Origin: Claveliimonas acetigenes | Lineage (GTDB): Bacteria; Bacillota; Clostridia; Lachnospirales; Lachnospiraceae | Reading direction: 5' to 3' | Length of the DNA stretch: 16,489 nt | Assembly: GCF_025567385.1 (NCBI RefSeq) | Contig: NZ_JAOQJU010000045.1 | Span: forward strand, 1-16,489 | Shown here: positions 11,857-16,489 of the stretch, piece by piece | Numbering within the stretch: the stretch's first letter is position 1 | Layout: every line of letters begins with the position of its first letter | Notes under the pieces: model-generated | What the model saw: the letters and a program-made list of their open reading frames with translations, nothing else | What the model was told of the DNA's origin: nothing | Databases searched by the model: none | Made by a program: the position numbers and the translations under genes

Positions 11857-14284
11857 CAATAACCTTGTCTGGAACAAGGACAATGAAGTGTTTGCCTATT
11901 ATGAGCTGATACCGTACAACTATTCTTTTCTATCCGCAGAGCAGAAATTTATCGTGCATGACAGCTTTCGACAGCTCATTGCACAGTCCCGTGAGGGTAA
12001 AATTCATGCGTTGCAGATTGCCACAGAAAGCTCAATCCGCAGTATGCAGGAGCAGTCAAAGAAGCTGGTAACTGGAAAATTAAAGGAAGTTGCCTATCAG
12101 AAGATAGACGAACAGACCGAAGCGTTAGTATCTATGATTGGGGACAATCAAGTGGACTACCGCTTTTTTCTTGGCTTTAAGCTCATGGTTACGGAAGAAC
12201 AGCTCAATCTGAAGAACATCAAAAAATCGGCGTGGCTGACGTTCACGGAATTTCTCCATGAAGTGAACCACACGCTGATGAATGATTTTGTTTCCATGCC
12301 GAATGATGAAATCAACCGTTACATGAAAATGGAAAAGTTACTGGAAAATAAAATCTCCCGTCGCTTTAAGGTGCGTCGCTTGGAAATCAATGATTTTGGC
12401 TATCTCATGGAACATCTTTACGGCAGGGACGGTATCGCCTATGAAGATTATGAGTACCAGCTACCAAAGAAAAACTATAAGAAAGAAACGCTGATAAAAT
12501 ACTACGACCTTATCCGTCCGACAAGGTGTGTGATTGAAGAAAGCCAGCGATATTTAAGACTGGAACATGAGGACAAAGAAAGTTATGTGTCCTATTTTAC
12601 CGTCAATGCGATTGTCGGGGAGCTTGATTTTCCGTCCTCTGAAATCTTCTATTTCCAGCAACAGCAGTTTACCTTTCCAGTTGATACTTCCATGAATGTA
12701 GAAATCGTGGAAAACCGAAAAGCATTAACGACAGTCCGCAATAAGAAAAAAGAATTGAAAGATTTGGATAATCACGCCTATCAAGCTGGAAGCGAAACAA
12801 GCTCAAATGTGGTGGACGCATTAGACAGCGTGGACGAGCTGGAAACGGATTTAGACCAGACAAAAGAAAGTATGTATAAGCTCTCTTATGTGGTGCGTGT
12901 ATCGGCTGACGATTTGGACGAATTAAAACGCCGTTGTGATGAAGTCAAGGACTTTTACGACGATTTGAATGTAAAACTGGTACGTCCTGCTGGGGATATG
13001 CTGGGGCTTCATTCTGAATTTTTACCAGCCAGCAAGCGATATATCAATGACTATGTGCAGTATGTAAAATCAGACTTCTTGGCTGGGCTTGGTTTTGGTG
13101 CGACACAGCAGTTAGGGGAAACTACGGGTATCTATATGGGCTATTCCGTTGATACGGGAAGAAATGTGTACCTGCAACCGTCCCTTGCCAGTCAAGGTGT
13201 GAAAGGTACAGTTACCAACGCGTTAGCTTCTGCTTTTGTCGGTTCGCTTGGCGGTGGGAAGTCGTTCTGCAACAATCTTCTGGTGTATTATTCGGTTCTC
13301 TTTGGGGGACAAGCGGTTATCTTAGACCCAAAATCAGAGCGTGGCAACTGGAAAGAAACGCTTCCAGAAATCGCCCATGAAATCAATATCGTAAACCTTA
13401 CCAGCGACAAGGACAATGCAGGACTTCTTGACCCATTTGTGATTATGAAGAATGTCAAAGACGCTGAAAGTCTGGCAATCGACATCTTGACATTCCTTAC
13501 TGGTATTTCCTCTAGGGACGGCGAAAAATTCCCCGTGTTACGAAAAGCGGTTCGTTCCGTTACCCAGAGCGACAGTCGGGGCTTGCTCCATGTGATAGAA
13601 GAGCTACGCTGTGAAGATACACCCATATCAAGAAATATCGCAGACCATATCGACAGTTTCACGGACTACGATTTTGCACACCTGCTGTTTTCAGACGGTA
13701 CGGTGGAAAATGCTATCAGTCTGGATAACCAGCTCAATATCATTCAAGTAGCGGACTTAGTATTACCAGATAAGGACACGACCTTTGAGGAATACACGAC
13801 CATTGAATTATTGTCGGTGTCTATGCTGATTGTGATTAGTACCTTTGCCCTTGATTTTATCCATTCGGACAGAAGTATTTTTAAGATTGTCGATTTGGAC
13901 GAAGCGTGGGCGTTCTTAAATGTGGCACAAGGCGAAACCTTATCAAATAAGCTGGTTCGTGCTGGACGAGCTATGCAGGCAGGCGTTTATTTCGTTACAC
14001 AATCCTCTGGCGACGTGTCAAAAGAAAGTCTGAAAAACAATATCGGCTTAAAATTCGCTTTCCGTTCTACTGACATCAACGAGATAAAACAGACCTTAGA
14101 ATTTTTCGGTATCGACAAGGACGACGAGAACAACCAGAAACGCTTGCGTGATTTGGAGAACGGACAATGCTTATTGCAGGACTTATACGGACGTGTCGGT
14201 GTGGTGCAGATACACCCAGTCTTTGAAGAACTGCTACACGCCTTTGATACCAGACCGCCCGTACAGAGAAATGAGGTGGAGTGA
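11834..14284 (+). CDS. VirB4-type conjugation ATPase, Tn916 Orf16-like
   Basis: An 816-residue ATPase that energises assembly or operation of the mating channel; Tn916 Orf16 is of nearly the same size. The N-terminal 400 residues carry the VirB4 CagE/TrbE-type region with long charged helices. Walker A is GSLGGGKS at 470-477 (FVGSLGGGKSFCNNLLVYYS). Walker B is at about 684-690 (FKIVDLDEAWAFL, with D689 and E690). YFVTQSSGDVSKES and DLENGQCLLQDLYGRVGVVQI are typical C-terminal blocks. No membrane helix is evident. ATG 11834 has AAGGAGTGTG upstream, inside tcpE. The stop overlaps the next ATG (TGATG). The frame is intact throughout. Confidence 0.96.
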   Translation: MFPIKYIDNNLVWNKDNEVFAYYELIPYNYSFLSAEQKFIVHDSFRQLIAQSREGKIHALQIATESSIRSMQEQSKKLVTGKLKEVAYQKIDEQTEALVSMIGDNQVDYRFFLGFKLMVTEEQLNLKNIKKSAWLTFTEFLHEVNHTLMNDFVSMPNDEINRYMKMEKLLENKISRRFKVRRLEINDFGYLMEHLYGRDGIAYEDYEYQLPKKNYKKETLIKYYDLIRPTRCVIEESQRYLRLEHEDKESYVSYFTVNAIVGELDFPSSEIFYFQQQQFTFPVDTSMNVEIVENRKALTTVRNKKKELKDLDNHAYQAGSETSSNVVDALDSVDELETDLDQTKESMYKLSYVVRVSADDLDELKRRCDEVKDFYDDLNVKLVRPAGDMLGLHSEFLPASKRYINDYVQYVKSDFLAGLGFGATQQLGETTGIYMGYSVDTGRNVYLQPSLASQGVKGTVTNALASAFVGSLGGGKSFCNNLLVYYSVLFGGQAVILDPKSERGNWKETLPEIAHEINIVNLTSDKDNAGLLDPFVIMKNVKDAESLAIDILTFLTGISSRDGEKFPVLRKAVRSVTQSDSRGLLHVIEELRCEDTPISRNIADHIDSFTDYDFAHLLFSDGTVENAISLDNQLNIIQVADLVLPDKDTTFEEYTTIELLSVSMLIVISTFALDFIHSDRSIFKIVDLDEAWAFLNVAQGETLSNKLVRAGRAMQAGVYFVTQSSGDVSKESLKNNIGLKFAFRSTDINEIKQTLEFFGIDKDDENNQKRLRDLENGQCLLQDLYGRVGVVQIHPVFEELLHAFDTRPPVQRNEVE

Positions 14285-16399
14285 TGAAAGAAAGGATAAA
14301 AGGTGCGTTCACAAAAAAGAAGATTTTCCACTTTCTCAAAATGGCTCTGTTCGTGGTGGCACTCTCCATTATCCTGCTTTCACTTCTGGGGACGGTGGCT
14401 CATGCGACGGGGCTTGTGGACGATACCATAAACGCAGAAAATCTTTACTCAAAATATCCCCTTTCCAACTACCAGCTTGATTTTTATGTGGATAATAGCT
14501 GGTCGTGGCTTCCGTGGAACTGGCTGGACGGTATTGGAAAATCGGTGCAGTATGGGCTTTACTGCATTACCAACTTTGTCTGGACGATAAGCCTTTACTT
14601 ATCTAACGCAACGGGCTATGTGGTGCAGGAAGCCTATAAGCTGGACTTCATCAATGATATGGCAGACAGTATCGGAAAGAGCATACAGACCCTTGCAGGC
14701 GTAACGCAGAACGGTTTTTCTTCTACTGGCTTCTATGTTGGTTTCCTGCTTCTCATTATCTTAGTGGTGGGACTTTATGTTGCCTATACGGGACTTATAA
14801 AACGGGAAACCAGCAAGGCACTTCACGCCGTTATTAACTTTGTGGTGGTGTTTGTACTGTCCGCTTCGTTTATCGCCTATGCTCCCGATTACATCAAGAA
14901 GATAAATGAATTTTCATCAGACATCAGTACCGCTTCTTTGGACTTGGGAACAAAAATCATGCTCCCCAACTCTGACAGCGAGGGCAAGGACAGCGTGGAC
15001 TTGATACGGGACAGCTTATTTTCTATTCAAGTGGAACAGCCGTGGCTACTTCTGCAATTCGGGAACAGCAATGCAGAGGAAATCGGGACAGACCGTGTAG
15101 AAGCTCTTGTATCGGCAAGCCCAGAGGACGAGGACGGAAAAACCAGAGAGGAAGTCGTGAAAACAGAAATCGAGGACAACGACAACAACAATCTGACGAT
15201 ACCGCAGGTTGTAAACCGTTTAGGCATGGTATTCTTCCTACTGTTCTTCAATTTAGGGATAACAATATTTGTATTCTTGCTTACGGGTATGATGTTGTTC
15301 AGCCAGATACTTTTTATCATTTTCGCTATGTTCTTGCCTATTAGTTTTCTGCTCTCTATGATACCGAGCTATGAAAGCATAGCAAAGCAGGCAATCGTGA
15401 GGGTGTTTAATACCATAATGACACGGGCAGGAATAACGCTTATTGTAACGGTGGCGTTCAGCATTTCCAGTATGTTTTATAACATTTCCACGGATTACCC
15501 GTTCTTTATGGTGGCGTTCTTGCAGATAGTATGTTTCGCTGGTATCTACATGAAGCTGGGCGATTTAATGAGTATGTTCTCTTTGAACGCTAATGACAGT
15601 CAAAGCATGGGACGAAGAATTTTCCGCAGACCGTATCTGTTTATGCGACATCGGGCTAGGCGTATGGAACACCGTATTGCAAGGGCGGTAAGTGCTGGCG
15701 GTATTTCGGGCGGTGTCGCTGGTGCGGTAGCTGGAAGTGCCGTTGCTGGAAAGAGAGCCGAAAGAAAAAATACGGCTTCTAAAGAAAATCGGGGCAATAC
15801 CACTTCCAGCATGGGACAGCGTGCAGGCTCAAAGGTGGGTGCTGTCTTAGATACGAAAAATAAAGTGAAAGACAAGGCAAATGCTGCCAAAGAGAATATC
15901 AAGGATATGCCGACACAGACCGCTTATGCGGTATATTCCGCAAAGGAAAAAGCAAAGTCCAGCGTGTCCGACTTCAAGCGTGGCATGGTGCAGGAACAGC
16001 AGTCCAGACAGACGGGACGCTTGGAAAAGCAGGCACGGCATAGACAGAATATCGCTGACAAACGTATGGAGCTTCAAAAGGCACAAGAAGCAAGGCAGAC
16101 ACAGCGAAAGGCTGACGGATCAGCGACAATGGGAGCTACCCGTCCCCATGAGCGACCAGCCACAGCTTCAACCATTCCAAAGCCGAGTGCGGAAAAAATG
16201 CAGGAAATCAAACGTCCTGCCACAGCTCCAGCTTCAAAAGTAAGTGAACCAGTCAAGACAAATGTTATCAAAGAACGTCCGTTATCTTCTAGTGCTTCTG
16301 ATAAGAAAGCGACCCAACCTGCACAGCCAGTACATAGGCAGAATGTAGAAAAAGTGGTATCGCAGGAAACACGCCAGAATGACACGAAAGACCGCAGGA

Positions 16400-16489
16400 T
16401 GATTTTGTCAAGATTAGTTGACACATTTTCCTCAAGGATTTTGTACCCTATGCTGCTTCTTTCAGGGAATCATAGTATTGCTGTCGTTT
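16400..16489 (-). mobile_element. IS3-family element, right-end fragment, inverted (copy 3)
   Basis: The final 90 bases are the exact reverse complement of 5-94 (and of 1578-1667). The boundary at 16400 is the TG of the terminal repeat (TGATTTTGTC). It is inserted in the 3' part of the VirB6-like gene with its transposase on the minus strand. The rest of the element is beyond the window. Confidence 0.93.
16448..16489 (-). CDS. IS3 transposase OrfB, C-terminal fragment (partial, runs off window)
   Basis: On the minus strand the last 13 codons of OrfB, ending in the TAG complementary to 16448-16450, are identical to those of the complete copy. It is cut by the window edge, so whether this copy is intact is not known. 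Confidence 0.85.
   Translation of the reverse strand, partial: KRQQYYDSLKEAA

Larger units (their letters stand above)
14284..16489 (+). pseudogene. VirB6/TrbL-like conjugation membrane protein (Tn916 Orf15-like), 3' end replaced by IS copy 3
   Basis: From ATG 14284 the frame is open for 705 native codons to 16398, then crosses into the inverted IS at 16399-16400 and stays open to the window edge. Tn916 Orf15 has about 750 residues from memory, so some 45-50 C-terminal residues seem lost. The N-terminus is a signal-like helix (FLKMALFVVALSIILLSLLG, ending AHA). Further membrane segments lie near 149-171, 180-200, 311-361 and 376-426. The rest is a long soluble basic tail rich in K, R, A and Q. 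The last 30 codons are IS antisense sequence; using the IS sequence of copies 1 and 2, a TGA comes at once (GTC-GTT-TGA). It would be a channel subunit next to VirB4; function after truncation is doubtful. Confidence 0.9.

Noticed and set aside
14148..14480. 110-residue plus-strand frame spanning the VirB4/VirB6-like junction
   Set aside because: Out of frame with two recognised genes that already account for the sequence.
1..16489. tRNA or rRNA genes, attachment sites, integrase
   Set aside because: None was recognised by eye; the ICE ends lie outside the window or were removed by the IS copies.

Overview
The window looks like a contig from a low-to-moderate GC Gram-positive bacterium, most likely a gut Clostridia/Lachnospiraceae-type Firmicute. 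The signs are strong AGGAG ribosome sites, TTG/GTG alternative starts, a sortase-type SPKTG anchor fragment, a TnpW-like fragment, and a Tn916/ICEBs1-type conjugation backbone. The host assignment is inference from gene content.

Layout: positions 1-94 are the right end of an IS3-family element. Positions 95-299 are a small scrap of another mobile element on the minus strand (a TnpW-like start plus the tail of an unknown gene). Positions 300-1667 are a complete IS3-family copy (orfA+orfB). From 1668 to 16399 runs a piece of a Tn916-like integrative conjugative element (ICE), all on the plus strand. Position 16400 to the end is a third IS copy, inverted, cutting the last ICE gene. The 90 bases at the two window ends are perfect inverted copies of each other, so the window is bounded by repeats on both sides.

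The ICE backbone keeps Tn916 order: two DUF961/HelP-like genes (orf23, orf22 type), FtsK/TcpA-like coupling ATPase (orf21), a clear oriT with a CTAACAG nic-type hairpin, MobT/Rep_trans relaxase (orf20), two small membrane proteins (DUF3789-like and TcpD-like), a small unknown protein, two ArdA antirestriction genes (the second is the orf18 homologue), TcpE (orf17), VirB4-type ATPase (orf16) and a VirB6/TrbL-like membrane protein (orf15) truncated by the IS. Integrase, excisionase, orf14/orf13 and resistance genes are not in the window.

Two AT-rich cargo modules interrupt this backbone. Module 1 (about 2860-6354) is a response regulator, an ABC ATPase, an ABC-2 permease and a histidine kinase with almost no extracellular part, arranged like peptide-antibiotic sensing/immunity loci; a four-copy 11-12 bp direct repeat lies just before the ABC gene. 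Module 2 (about 9530-10070) is a single SnoaL/NTF2-like gene. The modules have similar promoters and nearly identical terminators (36 of 39 bases), which suggests a common cassette architecture.

How it would work together: MobT would nick oriT, the HelP-like proteins would help unwinding, TcpA would deliver the relaxosome to the VirB4/TcpE/TcpD/VirB6 channel, and ArdA would protect incoming DNA from type I restriction. Because orf15 is cut and reads into the IS, the element seen here may not be self-transmissible in its present form.
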